The notes: generated from the letters alone by a model not told the origin. A stretch of DNA of 64,000 bases from Paenibacillus amylolyticus (GCF_029689945.1 NZ_CP121451.1:3658001-3722000); one strand, 5' to 3'. Counted from the first letter of the stretch, positions 31,425 to 41,555 are shown. Numbers and translations are program-made.

Positions 31425-31872
31425 TGTTGAGGCCCCTGTACTGATGATCCGAGAGTGTGAACTGCGAGATGCTGAAGCGGTAACGGGATTGATGCGAGAG
31501 GTCAGCTATCCGACAACAGCCAATGTCATGAAAGAACGCATTGAATGTTTGGAAACCAACCCCAATGCATGCATGCTTGTTGCCGAAGTGGATGAACAAA
31601 TTATTGGTGTGATTGGCTTGCAATGTGTGCAAAGTCATGCCTATCCGGAACCTGCCGCACAGATTACTTCCCTGATTGTAGGTCAAGAACATCGTGGCGG
31701 TGGTATTGGCCGTCGTCTGATGGCTCGTGCCGAAGATTGGGGCAGACAGCAAGGTGGTAAACAGCTGTTTGTCACGGGTGCGAACCGTGAAGTGACTTCA
31801 ACAACGTACTCTTTTTATGAGCACATTGGTTTTCAGAAGAGAGGCTATCGGTTCAGTAAAGTTCTTCTATAG
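31414..31872 (+). CDS. GNAT-family N-acetyltransferase
   Basis: A 152-residue single-domain acetyltransferase. The acetyl-CoA loop is visible as QEHRGGGIGRRLMARAEDWGRQQG (Q/R-x-x-G-x-G/A), preceded by IIGVIGLQCV and ITSLIVG. The C-terminus TSTTYSFYEHIGFQKRGYRFSKVLL is typical. The start overlaps the end of purT by 11 bases, with GGAGG inside purT, so translation is probably coupled. The substrate cannot be told from the sequence. Confidence 0.9.
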   Translation: MSNNVEAPVLMIRECELRDAEAVTGLMREVSYPTTANVMKERIECLETNPNACMLVAEVDEQIIGVIGLQCVQSHAYPEPAAQITSLIVGQEHRGGGIGRRLMARAEDWGRQQGGKQLFVTGANREVTSTTYSFYEHIGFQKRGYRFSKVLL

Positions 31873-31962
31873 TATACAAAGGTTCTATAATAGCATGAAA
31901 ATTCTCATTATATCCTGATCTGCACCTTCTGGTGTCGTGAATGATAAATAGATGGTGAAGCG

Positions 31963-31999
31963 GCATTCGACTAGCATTTCTAGTCTGAATGTCTTTTTT
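31963..31999 (+). terminator. Terminator after purT-GNAT
   Basis: GCATTCGACTAG pairs with CTAGTCTGAATG (one mismatch), followed by an eight-T run. Confidence 0.85.
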
Positions 32000-32143
32000 T
32001 TACTTTTTGTAGACGGGGATAGAGGCAGGCAGGATGCATCCTCAGCACGATCTCGAACATTCTATAATATGACAAAAAAGTTACTTTTCCATATTTTATA
32101 GGTTCACAATCTCCTGTTGAATTGATATACTGCTAGAGTATTA

Positions 32144-32159
32144 ATTACAAAGTTGTAAT
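32144..32159. promoter_or_regulatory. Dyad before the CAP-domain gene
   Basis: ATTACAA-AG-TTGTAAT, a perfect 7-2-7 inverted repeat, 20 bases before the ATG. It may be an operator; no regulator can be assigned. The rest of 31873-32179 holds only the terminator above. Confidence 0.4.
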
Positions 32160-32179
32160 AACTAATCTTAAGGAGATGA

Positions 32180-32971
32180 ATGAATTTGAAAAAGAACTGG
32201 ATGAAAACTGTCGTAACGAGTAGTCTGACAGCCGTACTGGCCGTAGGTGTAATGCTTCCTGCTTCCGCGTCTGCTGCAGATTCAACATATAAAAGTGTTA
32301 CTACTTACAAAATTACAAGTACAGACAGCCTGAAAGCATATCTTGAGCAATGGCTCAAACAAAATGGTTTTACTCTATCCGACGGTCAAATTGTAGAGAA
32401 ACCTGCTACGCAGCCTGAGCAAACGACGAAACCTGCCGAGCCGACAACAAAACCGACTCAGCCAACAACTAAACCGGAGCAGCCGACGACACCAGCACAA
32501 CCAACTCAAGAAGAAAAACCGGCAACGACACCGACTAAAGATCCTTCAAACACAGGTAATACTGGTAACAATACAAGTAATAATGGTAGCGAAAGCACAC
32601 AATCCGACTTTGCTACGCAAGTTGTAAAGCTTGTGAACGCTGAGCGTGCCAAAGCAGGTCTGAGCGCACTGACTTCAGATGCTCTTCTGGACAAAGTAGC
32701 TGTTGCGAAAGTAAAAGATATGAGCAACAATAACTATTTTGATCACCAGTCACCTACGTATGGTTCTCCGTTTGATATGATGAAACAATTCGGAGTAACT
32801 TACAGCTATGCAGGTGAGAACATTGCCCAAGGTCAAAAGACACCTCAGGAAGTTGTTACTGCCTGGATGAATAGTGCAGGTCACCGTGCAAACATTCTGA
32901 GTAAAAACTTTACGCACATCGGTGTAGGTTACTACAACGGATACTGGGCTCAAGAGTTTATCGGTAAATAA
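32180..32971 (+). CDS. Secreted CAP/SCP-domain protein
   Basis: A 263-residue exported protein. The signal peptide ends ...VMLPASASAADS. A short domain (about 35-75) comes next, then a long Thr/Pro/Glu/Gln-rich linker (about 76-145), and a C-terminal CAP domain (about 150-262). CAP signatures are VNAERAKAGLSALTSDALL, FDHQSPTYGSPFDMMKQFG, YAGENIAQGQ, VVTAWMNSAGHRANIL and HIGVGYY, including the paired His and Glu of the CAP cavity. It resembles Bacillus YkwD-type proteins, whose molecular function is not settled. AAGGAG lies close to the ATG. It is monocistronic between two terminators. Confidence 0.92.
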   Translation: MNLKKNWMKTVVTSSLTAVLAVGVMLPASASAADSTYKSVTTYKITSTDSLKAYLEQWLKQNGFTLSDGQIVEKPATQPEQTTKPAEPTTKPTQPTTKPEQPTTPAQPTQEEKPATTPTKDPSNTGNTGNNTSNNGSESTQSDFATQVVKLVNAERAKAGLSALTSDALLDKVAVAKVKDMSNNNYFDHQSPTYGSPFDMMKQFGVTYSYAGENIAQGQKTPQEVVTAWMNSAGHRANILSKNFTHIGVGYYNGYWAQEFIGK

Positions 32972-33006
32972 GCTTTATTAATGAAGCAATTATATAGTTA
33001 TTCTAC

Positions 33007-33056
33007 AAAAGGTTATACCAGCACAGTTAATATCTGTGCAGGGTATAACCTTTTTT
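33007..33056 (+). terminator. Terminator after the CAP gene
   Basis: AAAAGGTTATACC...GGGTATAACCTTTTTT with inner CACAG/CTGTG: a long, strong stem with a T tail. Confidence 0.93.
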
Positions 33057-33150
33057 CCGTAAAATGACATATGGAAAAACGAATTCTGAAAATATGGCGC
33101 CAAGATTTGCAAATTAACGACAGAACATTTATGTTATTTAGGAATAGCAT

Positions 33151-33206
33151 CATTAAGGCGTGTCTGAAAACTCAGAAGGAAGCGGAGTTTCGGACACGCT
33201 TTAATG
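33151..33206. repeat. Inverted repeat before the GDSL gene
   Basis: CATTAAGGCGTGTC and GACACGCTTTAATG (one G-T pair) form a 14-pair stem, with inner AAACTC/GAGTTT around an AGAAGGAAGC-type loop. No T tail follows on the plus strand, so it is not a plain terminator. Confidence 0.7.
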
Positions 33207-33265
33207 TAAAGTCATTATAAATTATTAAGCACCCGGACTGGTGTAACATGAGCGGAGATGTGATG

Positions 33266-34134
33266 ATGAAAAAGAAAATAAGCCTTGATTCTTCACCATG
33301 GATCTGGAGAACTGTCAGTACAGTATCCATATTGGCAACCCTGTTGTTGTTATTTGGATTTGGATACGCCATAAAAGACGTGATTTTCCCGGAGGGAGAT
33401 TCCGCGTTATCGACAGGTCAGGAGACAACTGCACCAACCAATAATATCGAAAACGAAACAGCTGTCGTGGAAGATGGCAAGATTCGGATGGCCGTCATAG
33501 GAGACTCCCTGGCAAGAGGTACGGGGGATGATGAGGGACTCGGTTTTGTGAGACGTGCAGGCAACCTGCTCAAAGATAAAGGCTATGACGTTCAGGTTTT
33601 AAATAATCTGGGTGTAAACGGTTTGAGAACGGATGCTTTATTGGAAAAACTCGATGAACAAGGCGTGCGTTATGTCCTGCAGCAGTCCAATTTTATTTTA
33701 CTCTCGATCGGTGCGAATGATTTGTTCCAGGGAGGGCAAGTTCTACAAGGGGAAGATCCGCCAACGGCAGAGCAATTGGCAGCGGCTTTACCGGAAACAT
33801 CGAAACGCCTTCAAGAGATATTGAAGAAAGTAAAAGAAATCAATCCGAATGCACAGATTGCGTACATAGGGTTGTACAATCCATTTGGCGATGTGAAGGA
33901 ATTGGAGAAGCCGGGTAACGCAGTTGTTGCTGCATGGAACGATGCTGCACTGGCGATTCTGAACAATGAAGACAAGATGACACTGGTTCCTACATTCGAT
34001 TTGTTTGAAAATCATCTGGGGAGTATCTCTCTTCAGATCATTTCCATCCCAATGGACAAGGTTATGAGCAGATTGCAGTTCGAATTGCACAGGAATTCCA
34101 GGCGGATACACCTGCAGAAGGGAGCGGAAAATAA
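33266..34134 (+). CDS. Membrane-anchored GDSL/SGNH esterase (frameshifted at 34018)
   Basis: An extracytoplasmic SGNH hydrolase. The start is placed at 33266 (MKKKISLDSSPWIW) because GCGGAG lies eight bases upstream. A single N-terminal membrane helix (TVSTVSILATLLLLFGFGYA) anchors it. Block I is MAVIGDSLARGTGDDEG (catalytic Ser), and block III is LLSIGANDLF. As read, block V is missing. One more G in the GGGG of 34018-34021 gives NHLGEYLSSDHFHPNGQGYEQI, restoring the catalytic Asp-x-x-His and ending at 34134, one base before the next ATG. The repaired length is 289 residues. The substrate is unknown; lipid or wall-polymer esters are likely. Confidence 0.85.
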
Positions 34135-35100
34135 ATGGCAGAGCAGCAGTATGATTCCGTCCTGTCTGTACAGCATCTGAAGAAGCGGATCGGACGCAAA
34201 TGGATCATCAAAGACGTTACATTTGACGTAAAACCTGGTGAAATCTTTGGATTTCTGGGTCCTAATGGTGCAGGAAAAACAACAACGATAAGGATGCTCG
34301 TGGATCTGATCAAACCGACAGAAGGGAAAATTAAAGTCTGTGGTTACGATGTGAATCGGGACCCGGAGCGTGCTTTGAAGTATGTAGGCTCCATTGTTGA
34401 AAATCCCGAGGTATACACATATCTGACCGGTTGGGAGAATTTGGAGCATTTTGCCCGCATGCAACCAGGTGTGGACAACGAGCGTATTCAGGAAGTCGTG
34501 GATATTGTGCGACTGGATCAGCGCATTCACGACAAAGTCAGAACATATTCATTGGGTATGCGTCAGCGGCTTGGTATTGCACAAGCACTTCTTGGGCGGC
34601 CTCGTCTGCTCATTCTGGATGAACCGACGAATGGTCTTGATCCAAAAGGTATCAAGGAACTTCGTGTCTTTATTAAACAACTTGCGAGTGAAGGTATGGC
34701 TGTGTTTGTCAGCAGTCACTTGTTAAGTGAGATCCAGCTTCTCTGTGACAGAGTAGCGATTATAAGTGCGGGGCGTGTGCTTGCCGTTGGAGGCGTAAGC
34801 GAATTGATTGAAGATCATTCCAAGTTGGCGATATGGCACGTTTCCCCACTGGAGCAAGGTAAAAAGATGTTACTGGATGCGGGCATTGCTCTGGTAAGTC
34901 GACCTGCGGATGTAATGGATGATACCATTGTTGCGGGCCTTGGTCCCAACGCTGTTGTTGCCGAGATGCATGAAGATCGAATTCCTGATATGGTACAACA
35001 GATGGTTCAAGCTGGCATTCAGGTTGAAGGGGTACAGCGAATTCAGCCTACGCTCGAACAACTATTCTTAAAAATGACAGAAGGTGAATCCATTGAGTAA
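34135..35100 (+). CDS. ABC transporter ATP-binding protein (ABC-2 type)
   Basis: A cytoplasmic ATPase of 321 residues. Walker A is GPNGAGKTT, the signature is YSLGMRQR, Walker B is LLILDEPTNGLDP, and the switch His is in FVSSHLLSEI. A C-terminal extension (about 215-320) is typical of the YxlF/BcrA-like group that pairs with ABC-2 permeases. It starts directly after the repaired GDSL stop and overlaps the permease. The transported compound is unknown; lipid, peptide or drug export are the usual roles. Confidence 0.92.
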   Translation: MAEQQYDSVLSVQHLKKRIGRKWIIKDVTFDVKPGEIFGFLGPNGAGKTTTIRMLVDLIKPTEGKIKVCGYDVNRDPERALKYVGSIVENPEVYTYLTGWENLEHFARMQPGVDNERIQEVVDIVRLDQRIHDKVRTYSLGMRQRLGIAQALLGRPRLLILDEPTNGLDPKGIKELRVFIKQLASEGMAVFVSSHLLSEIQLLCDRVAIISAGRVLAVGGVSELIEDHSKLAIWHVSPLEQGKKMLLDAGIALVSRPADVMDDTIVAGLGPNAVVAEMHEDRIPDMVQQMVQAGIQVEGVQRIQPTLEQLFLKMTEGESIE

Positions 35101-36082
35101 TATCATGCCGCTGATCCGGAATGAAACGATTAAGATGGTGAAGAAAAAACGGCTTTATATTATATTTATAGTACTTGCGATCCTGGTACCGATGTTTACG
35201 TATGCCCAGATGAAATCTGCGGAGAATAATCGCGACAAGTTTGGCGGCGATTGGCGGCTTGAACTGCAACAGGCTATCACAGACAATCAAAATTCGCTCG
35301 GTAGTGATCGGGTACCTGAAGAGTACAAGAAATATCGAACCGTGTATATCCAGCAGATGCAGTATTATCTCGAAAATGACATCAATCCCAAAGAACCGGG
35401 TGGTGTTACCTTTACACGGGAATTCATGAACAATGCAGTTGGATTATTTATTCCACTGTTAATCATGGCTATTGCTTCAGATCTGGTTTCAGGTGAACGT
35501 ACGACAGGTACGATCAAAATGCTTTTAACGCGTCCGGTTAAACGCTGGAAAGTGCTTCTGAGCAAATTGATTACGCTGATTATGTTTGTTTCAATCATCG
35601 TGGTATCAGCCTATATTATATGTTATGGCATATCGGGTGCGGTCTTTGGCTACAAAGGCTTCAACATGCCAATCTTTACAGGATTCAAGGTTGTGGGAAC
35701 AGATGTTGATATGTCGGCAGTTCATGCTGTAGACCAGTGGTTGTATATGCTTATGCAGGCAGGATTGATCTGGTTTGTCAGTGTAATTGTGGCCATGCTT
35801 GCATTTATGGTATCCGTGCTCGTACGAAGTACAGCTGCAAGTATCGTGATCATGATGGCTGCTCTGATTGCAGGTACAATCTTGACCAGTATGGCTGCAT
35901 CCTGGCAGTCAGCGAAATATCTGTTCATGGTTAACCTCGAACTTCCTGATTATTTGTCGGGCGGATTGCCGCCAATTGAGGGGATGAATCTAGGATTTTC
36001 CCTTATTGTGCTTAGTGTTTGGGGCGTTGCTTCACTCATTGTGTCATTCCTTGTCTTTACGAAACGGGATATCTTGAATTAA
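35093..36082 (+). CDS. ABC-2 type permease
   Basis: Membrane partner of the preceding ATPase. I see an N-terminal cytoplasmic start (IRNETIKMVKKKR), a first helix, an extracytoplasmic loop (about residues 40-95), and five further hydrophobic stretches (for example LFIPLLIMAIASDLVSGERTTGTIKMLLTRP and LIVLSVWGVASLIVSFLVF). The motif SGERTTGTIKMLLTRPVKR is the conserved cytoplasmic loop of this family. The start is uncertain: TTG at 35093 has GAAGGTG upstream, GTG at 35084 lies in that site, and ATG at 35105 is possible. The overlap with the ATPase gene supports coupling. Confidence 0.88.
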   Translation: MSNIMPLIRNETIKMVKKKRLYIIFIVLAILVPMFTYAQMKSAENNRDKFGGDWRLELQQAITDNQNSLGSDRVPEEYKKYRTVYIQQMQYYLENDINPKEPGGVTFTREFMNNAVGLFIPLLIMAIASDLVSGERTTGTIKMLLTRPVKRWKVLLSKLITLIMFVSIIVVSAYIICYGISGAVFGYKGFNMPIFTGFKVVGTDVDMSAVHAVDQWLYMLMQAGLIWFVSVIVAMLAFMVSVLVRSTAASIVIMMAALIAGTILTSMAASWQSAKYLFMVNLELPDYLSGGLPPIEGMNLGFSLIVLSVWGVASLIVSFLVFTKRDILN

Positions 36083-36158
36083 AATGGACAAGGATAAGAA
36101 AACATCTGTTTGCATTTTAGGCATTTTTTTAGTTGCAAGTTAAGAAGGGGGAGCATGA

Positions 36159-38138
36159 ATGGTCGAGCAAATCGATATGTCGGCAGGTTCGACAGGCGGA
36201 GGACAGGGGTCTTCAGGCTACGACGCGGACGACATTCAAGTACTTGAAGGGTTGGTAGCGGTGCGGAAACGGCCGGGGATGTACATCGGCAGCACCAGCA
36301 CTTCGGGTTTGCATCATTTGGTATGGGAAATTGTCGACAACGCTGTCGACGAGCATCTCGCCAAATTCTGCTCCAAAATCGATATCACGCTGCATAAGGA
36401 CGGTTCTATTACGGTTCAGGATAACGGAAGGGGAATTCCGACAGGCATACATAAAACAGGGATTCCTACTCCCCAGGTCGTGTTTACGATTTTGCACGCA
36501 GGCGGAAAGTTCGGTGGATCAGGATACAAAAAATCAGGCGGTTTGCACGGTGTAGGTGCGTCAGTTACAAACGCATTATCCGAGTGGCTTGAAGTCGAGA
36601 TTTTCCGTGATGGCAAGATACATCGTCAGCGATTCGAGTATTGGAAGGACAAAAAAGGGATTGAACATGTCGGTGAACCGGTGACCGGTCTCGAAGTGTT
36701 GGGCAATACCAATCGGACAGGTACAAAAGTTACATTCAAACCGGATATTCGGGTGTTCCAGAACGGTATTCAATTTAATTATGATACATTGGCAGAACGC
36801 CTTCAGGAGATTGCTTTTCTGAATTCAGGTCTGAAAATTGTGCTCAAGGACGAACGTTCCGGCAATCAGGATGAATACATGTATGAAGGCGGAGCAAGCC
36901 AGTTTGTGGCTTTTCTTAACGAAAATAAAGATGTGCTGCATGATGTTATTCACTTCTACGCGGAGAAGGATGACATTGAAGTCGAAGTGGCAATCCAGTA
37001 TAACGCGGGTTATACGGAAACATTGGCTTCGTTCGTGAACTCCATCCCTACTCGGGGTGGCGGTACTCATGAGACCGGATTCAGGGCTGCCTATACCCGT
37101 GTAATGAATGATTACGCTCGGCGGACCAGCATGATTAAGGAAAAAGATAAAAACCTCGAAGGTAATGATCTGCGTGAAGGTATGATGGCCGTCATCAGTG
37201 TCAAAATGTCAGAGGTTGAGTTCGTGGGTCAGACGAAGGACCAGCTTGGGAGTGCAGCAGCACGGAGTGCTGTGGATTCGGTCGTGTCCGAGAATATTCA
37301 GCGGTTCCTGGAAGAAAACCCGCAGGTAGCGCAAACGTTAATTCGCAAAGCGGTTCAGGCCTCCAGAGCCAGAGAAGCGGCCCGCAAAGCACGTGATGAT
37401 ATGCGTTCAGGCAAGAAACGCAGCGAAAGTTCCAACCTGAACGGCAAGCTGACGCCGGCGCAATCCAAGGATTTTACCCGAAATGAATTATTTATTGTCG
37501 AAGGTGATTCTGCAGGTGGTTCTGCCAAACAGGGACGTGATTCGAAGATTCAGGCTATCTTGCCCCTTAAGGGAAAACCGCTTAATCCGGAAAAATCGAA
37601 GCTGGCGGACATTCTCAAAAATGAAGAATATCGTGCGATTACAGCGGCGATCGGGGCGGGCATCGGAACTGAATTTGCAGTTGAAGACAGCAATTATTCC
37701 AAAATTATCATTATGACCGATGCAGATACGGACGGCGCACATATTCAGGTGCTGTTGTTAACCTTCTTTTATCGGTATATGAAGCCTTTAATTGATGCAG
37801 GCAAAGTATATATTGCACAGCCGCCATTGTACAAACTTACGCGTAAGTCTGGTAAGCTCGCGAGCGTTCGATATGCATGGACGGATGAAGAACTGGCGAA
37901 TTATATGAAGGAATTCGGTAATAATGTTGAGCTTCAACGTTACAAAGGTCTTGGTGAGATGAATCCGGATCAGCTGTGGGAGACAACAATGAATCCGGAG
38001 ACTCGTGCAATGCTGAAGGTACAGATTGTTGATGCAGCAAAAGCAGAACGTCGTGTATCTACGCTCATGGGTGACAAGGTTGATCCGCGGAAACGCTGGA
38101 TTGTAGAGAACGTCGACTTTACAGAGTACGAAGAATAG
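36159..38138 (+). CDS. parE: DNA topoisomerase IV subunit B
   Basis: The ATPase subunit of the decatenating type II topoisomerase. The 659 residues start with a short acidic/glycine-rich tail, then DADDIQVLEGLVAVRKRPGMYIGST. The GHKL ATPase motifs are EIVDNAVDEHL, VQDNGRGIP and GGLHGVGASVTNALS. The Toprim domain shows IVEGDSAGGSAKQGRD and IMTDADTDGAHI, and the end LQRYKGLGEMNPDQLWETTM is typical. Pairing with ParC directly downstream (12 bases) argues for ParE rather than GyrB. GGGGGAG precedes the start. Confidence 0.95.
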   Translation: MVEQIDMSAGSTGGGQGSSGYDADDIQVLEGLVAVRKRPGMYIGSTSTSGLHHLVWEIVDNAVDEHLAKFCSKIDITLHKDGSITVQDNGRGIPTGIHKTGIPTPQVVFTILHAGGKFGGSGYKKSGGLHGVGASVTNALSEWLEVEIFRDGKIHRQRFEYWKDKKGIEHVGEPVTGLEVLGNTNRTGTKVTFKPDIRVFQNGIQFNYDTLAERLQEIAFLNSGLKIVLKDERSGNQDEYMYEGGASQFVAFLNENKDVLHDVIHFYAEKDDIEVEVAIQYNAGYTETLASFVNSIPTRGGGTHETGFRAAYTRVMNDYARRTSMIKEKDKNLEGNDLREGMMAVISVKMSEVEFVGQTKDQLGSAAARSAVDSVVSENIQRFLEENPQVAQTLIRKAVQASRAREAARKARDDMRSGKKRSESSNLNGKLTPAQSKDFTRNELFIVEGDSAGGSAKQGRDSKIQAILPLKGKPLNPEKSKLADILKNEEYRAITAAIGAGIGTEFAVEDSNYSKIIIMTDADTDGAHIQVLLLTFFYRYMKPLIDAGKVYIAQPPLYKLTRKSGKLASVRYAWTDEELANYMKEFGNNVELQRYKGLGEMNPDQLWETTMNPETRAMLKVQIVDAAKAERRVSTLMGDKVDPRKRWIVENVDFTEYEE

Positions 38139-38150
38139 AAGGTGCTTGGA

Positions 38151-40612
38151 ATGAGTCCATCAGAACAATTTATGCCGGCCTTTCTCGAAGAGGTCGTTGG
38201 GGACCGTTTCGGTCGCTACTCCAAATATATTATTCAAGATCGAGCCATTCCCGACGTACGGGATGGATTGAAGCCAGTACAACGGCGTATTCTGTACGCC
38301 ATGTACGATTCAGGTAATACGCCTGACAAGCCTTACCGCAAGTCTGCCAAAACCGTTGGGGACGTAATGGGTAATTATCATCCACATGGTGACTCCTCCA
38401 TCTATGAGGGCATGGTGCGGATGGCTCAGCCATGGAAAATGGGCCATATGCTCGTGGACGGTCATGGTAACTGGGGATCACAGGATGATGACCCGGCAGC
38501 GGCGATGCGGTATACGGAGGCCCGTTTGTCGCCCATCGCGATGGAGATGCTTCGCGATATCGAGAAACGGACCGTTCTGTTTAAGGATAATTTTGATAAT
38601 ACAGCCAAAGAACCGGTTGTATTGCCATCCCGTTATCCGAACTTGCTGGTTAATGGTGTCAGCGGGATCTCCTCGGGTTTTGCAACGGAGATTCCTCCAC
38701 ACAATCTGCGTGAAGTTATTGATGCTTCCATCGCTGTGATGGAGAAACCGTCGATTGAGCTGGACGAGATCATGATGTTCATGAAGGGCCCTGACTTTCC
38801 AACCGGCGGACTGATTATGGGCGGAGACGGTATTCTGGATGCTTATCGCACAGGCAAGGGACGGATCTATATCCGGTCCAAAACCGAAATTGAAAACATG
38901 CGCGGTGGCAAACAGCAGATCGTCATTACCGAAATTCCTTATCAAGTTGTGAAGTCTCGACTGGTTACAGCGATGGAGAACATCCGACTTGAGAAGAAGG
39001 TTGAAGGAATTGCCGAAGTGCGTGATGAGAGCGGACGAGAAGGTCTGCGGATCGTGGTTGAACTGAAAAAGAAGCGGATGCACAAGGCATTTTGGCTTAC
39101 TTGCTGAAGAAAACCGACCTTCAGGTCACCTTTAACTTCAATATGGTTGCAATTGTGAATAAAGCACCACAGCAAATGGGATTGAAATCGATACTGGAGG
39201 CTTACATTGCCCATCAGCGGGAAGTAGTAACCTTCCGTACCCGGTTTGAGCTGGAGAAAGCGGAAGACCGTGCACATGTGCTGGAGGGCTTGGTTAAAGC
39301 TCTTAACATCCTTGACGAGGTCATTGCAGCGATCAAAGCGTCGAAGAACCGACAGGATGCGCAAAATAACCTGATGTGGATGTTCGGATTCACAGAACGT
39401 CAGGCCGATTCCATCCTTACGTTGCAATTGTACCGTTTGACAAATCTGGAGATTAATTCTCTGGAGAAGGAACTCGGGGATCTGATGAAAAAGATTGCGC
39501 AATTACGATCCATTCTGGATAGTGACCGTAAGCTCATCGGGGTCATCCGCAAGGAATTGATGGAGATTCGTGAGAAATACGGCATAGACCGTCGTTCTGC
39601 AATCCAGGGCGAAGTGGAAGAACTCAAGGTTAATCTCGAAGTGCTTGTGAATGCAGAGGATGTATTTGTTACATTATCCAAAGAAGGATACGTGAAACGT
39701 ACAGGAATGCAGTCCTTTACACGTTCCGGTGGTGAACGAAGCGGAAGTGGTGTAAAAGACGGCGATTATATCGCCCAGGTTCTGGAAGTCAATACGCTGG
39801 AGAATCTGCTCGTCTTTACAAGGAAAGGTCAGTATTTCCTGTTACCTGTTCATCAGGTACCTGAATTTAAGTGGAAAGATCCAGGCACAGCCATTGTGAA
39901 TGTCATTCCACTTGCGAAAGACGACCGTATTGCAAGTGTACTTGCTGTGAAATCCTTTGAAGAACCGAATCACAGTCTGGTCTTCGTCACACGAAGAGGA
40001 CAGGTGAAACGAACGGAACTGAAGGATTACGTTACCAAACGATCTGGTGCAGTTGCGGCTTGTAAAGTGGGTAAGGACGATGAAGTGTTATCTGTACATC
40101 TAAGTAAAGGTGGTCAAGATATCATGCTGATTACCAAAGAAGCCATGGCGATTCGTTTTCGTGAGGATGAAGTCAATCCTATGGGTCGTGTATCCGGTGG
40201 TGTTCGTGGTATTCAGTTGAGAGATACAGATGAAGTTGTATCCGCCCTATGGGTTGAAGGAGATGAAGGTGAAGTTGCCGTGTTGTCCGATTTGGGATAT
40301 GGTAAACGTTCATTACTCCTGGATTATGCTGTACAGAGTCGTGGAGGCAAGGGGCTTGCCACATTCGAGTTCAAAGAAGGCAAACGGGTGAAACCGAATG
40401 GCAGTCGCATTGCTGGAGCATTTTATTGCAAAGAGCAACGTAACCTCACTGTAATGACCAAGGAAGGCCAAGTGCATCCGATCTCTTCGGAAGCTGTTCC
40501 GATTACGGAGCGCAAACATATTGGCAAAATGCTTGTTCCCGTAGATAAACAGGACGAGATCGTTGAACTTCTGAGGGACTTCAATGAGAATCAACCCGCT
40601 TCATCTTCATAA
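38151..40612 (+). CDS. parC: DNA topoisomerase IV subunit A (frameshifted at 39066)
   Basis: The DNA-breaking subunit. The start at 38151 ([21 protein letters not shown]) follows GAAGGTG. The catalytic Tyr is in [13 protein letters not shown]. The quinolone-resistance region [18 protein letters not shown] keeps the Ser and Glu associated with susceptibility. The frame is broken at the A5 run 39066-39070. One more A gives [25 protein letters not shown] and joins the two parts into 820 residues with a full beta-propeller C-terminal domain ([10 protein letters not shown]..., [17 protein letters not shown]). ParC is essential, so this break is almost certainly a sequence error. Confidence 0.93.
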
Positions 40613-40624
40613 AAATAAACAAAC

Positions 40625-40674
40625 GAGACTTTTCGCAGAGCTGCTAATCCTGTCATGCGAAGAGTCTCTTTTTG
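40625..40674 (+). terminator. Terminator after parEC
   Basis: GAGACT...AGTCTC with adjacent TCGC/GCGA pairs, followed by TTTTTG. Confidence 0.85.
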
Positions 40675-40840
40675 TTGTTCGAAGGCGGATTAGAAGATCG
40701 CATCCATGCGAAGTTTAACAACCTTCGTCGATTACGGTCGATCGCTAGGAAATTGAAAAAAGTCAGCAGGAATGCGGCTTTGGAGGGCGAAAACTTAAGC
40801 AGGTGAAGTGATAACCGGTTGCAGAGAGGAGCGATGAAAG

Positions 40841-41280
40841 ATGTATAATTCCGATTTTGCCAAGTGCTGGTCCAGACTAACCAAAGATTATAAGTTGCAT
40901 ATGGATCAAGAGTTGGCACCCTCATTGACGGAGGCTCAGCTGGCTGTTCTGGAGGTGCTTGAGGATCATCAGAAGATGAAACCTTCGGATCTGATTCCTT
41001 ATCTGGCGACTACACCAGCTGCCGTAACCATGCTGCTGGATCGGATGGAGAAGAATGATCTGATTCGCAGGAATCGGGATAATCAGGATCGACGCATTGT
41101 CTGGATATCTCTTTCAGAGAAAGGAAGAATGGAGACGGAGCGGGGATTACCATCCGTAATGAATTCATGAATTCTGTGCTTAGTAACATTTCAATGCATA
41201 ATCAACAATTGCTGGTATATCTGTTAGGCAAAATGACAACACCCAAGACCAAAGAGCCTGCATTATCGACTTCCGTTTAA
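40841..41280 (+). CDS. MarR-family regulator (frameshifted at 41142)
   Basis: A winged-helix repressor. Visible are the helix-turn-helix KPSDLIPYLATTPAAVTMLLDRMEKNDLI and the wing RRNRDNQDRRIVWISLSEKG. As written it stops at 41170. One more G in the GGGG of 41142-41145 continues TERGITIRNEFMNSVLSNIS and ends at 41280, giving 146 residues, the normal MarR size with its C-terminal dimer helix. It has its own terminator, so it is separate from the second MarR gene downstream. The target is unknown. Confidence 0.85.
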
Positions 41281-41299
41281 TACAATGCCGTCTCTTCTG

Positions 41300-41350
41300 A
41301 ATAACCATAGGCTACCTGCTCGTTTCACGCAGGAACCCTATGGTTATTTT
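41300..41350 (+). terminator. Terminator after the first MarR gene
   Basis: AATAACCATAGG and CCTATGGTTATT pair perfectly, with inner CCTGC/GCAGG, then TTATT. Confidence 0.9.
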
Positions 41351-41463
41351 ATTACCAAATTACATATGATACACATTGTGTCCAGGTCAGTTGATAATTA
41401 AAGGCATGATTTTAACACAGTTAGTATGTGTAAATATTATTTTGTGATTTCATATGTAAAGAG

Positions 41464-41491
41464 TTGACTATGTAAATATTTTTGTTATAAT
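41464..41491 (+). promoter_or_regulatory. Promoter of the MarR-MFS operon
   Basis: TTGACT (41464-41469), 16-base spacer, perfect TATAAT (41486-41491). It is preceded by three TATGTAAA-like repeats starting near 41427, 41450 and 41470. Confidence 0.8.
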
Positions 41492-41507
41492 AAATAATTG
41501 TTCCCTG

Positions 41508-41527
41508 ATATTTCGTGTACGAAATAT
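41508..41527. promoter_or_regulatory. MarR operator
   Basis: ATATTTCGT-GT-ACGAAATAT, a perfect 9-2-9 inverted repeat covering roughly +10 to +30 of the promoter, 29 bases before the MarR start. This is the expected place for autorepression. Confidence 0.8.
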
Positions 41528-41555
41528 TATATTCCAAAAGTAAAAGGGTGAATCA

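Noticed and set aside
39066..39107. Programmed ribosomal frameshifting in parC
   Set aside because: There is no slippery heptamer with downstream pseudoknot, ParC is not known to use frameshifting, and the same fault occurs in eleven other unrelated genes.
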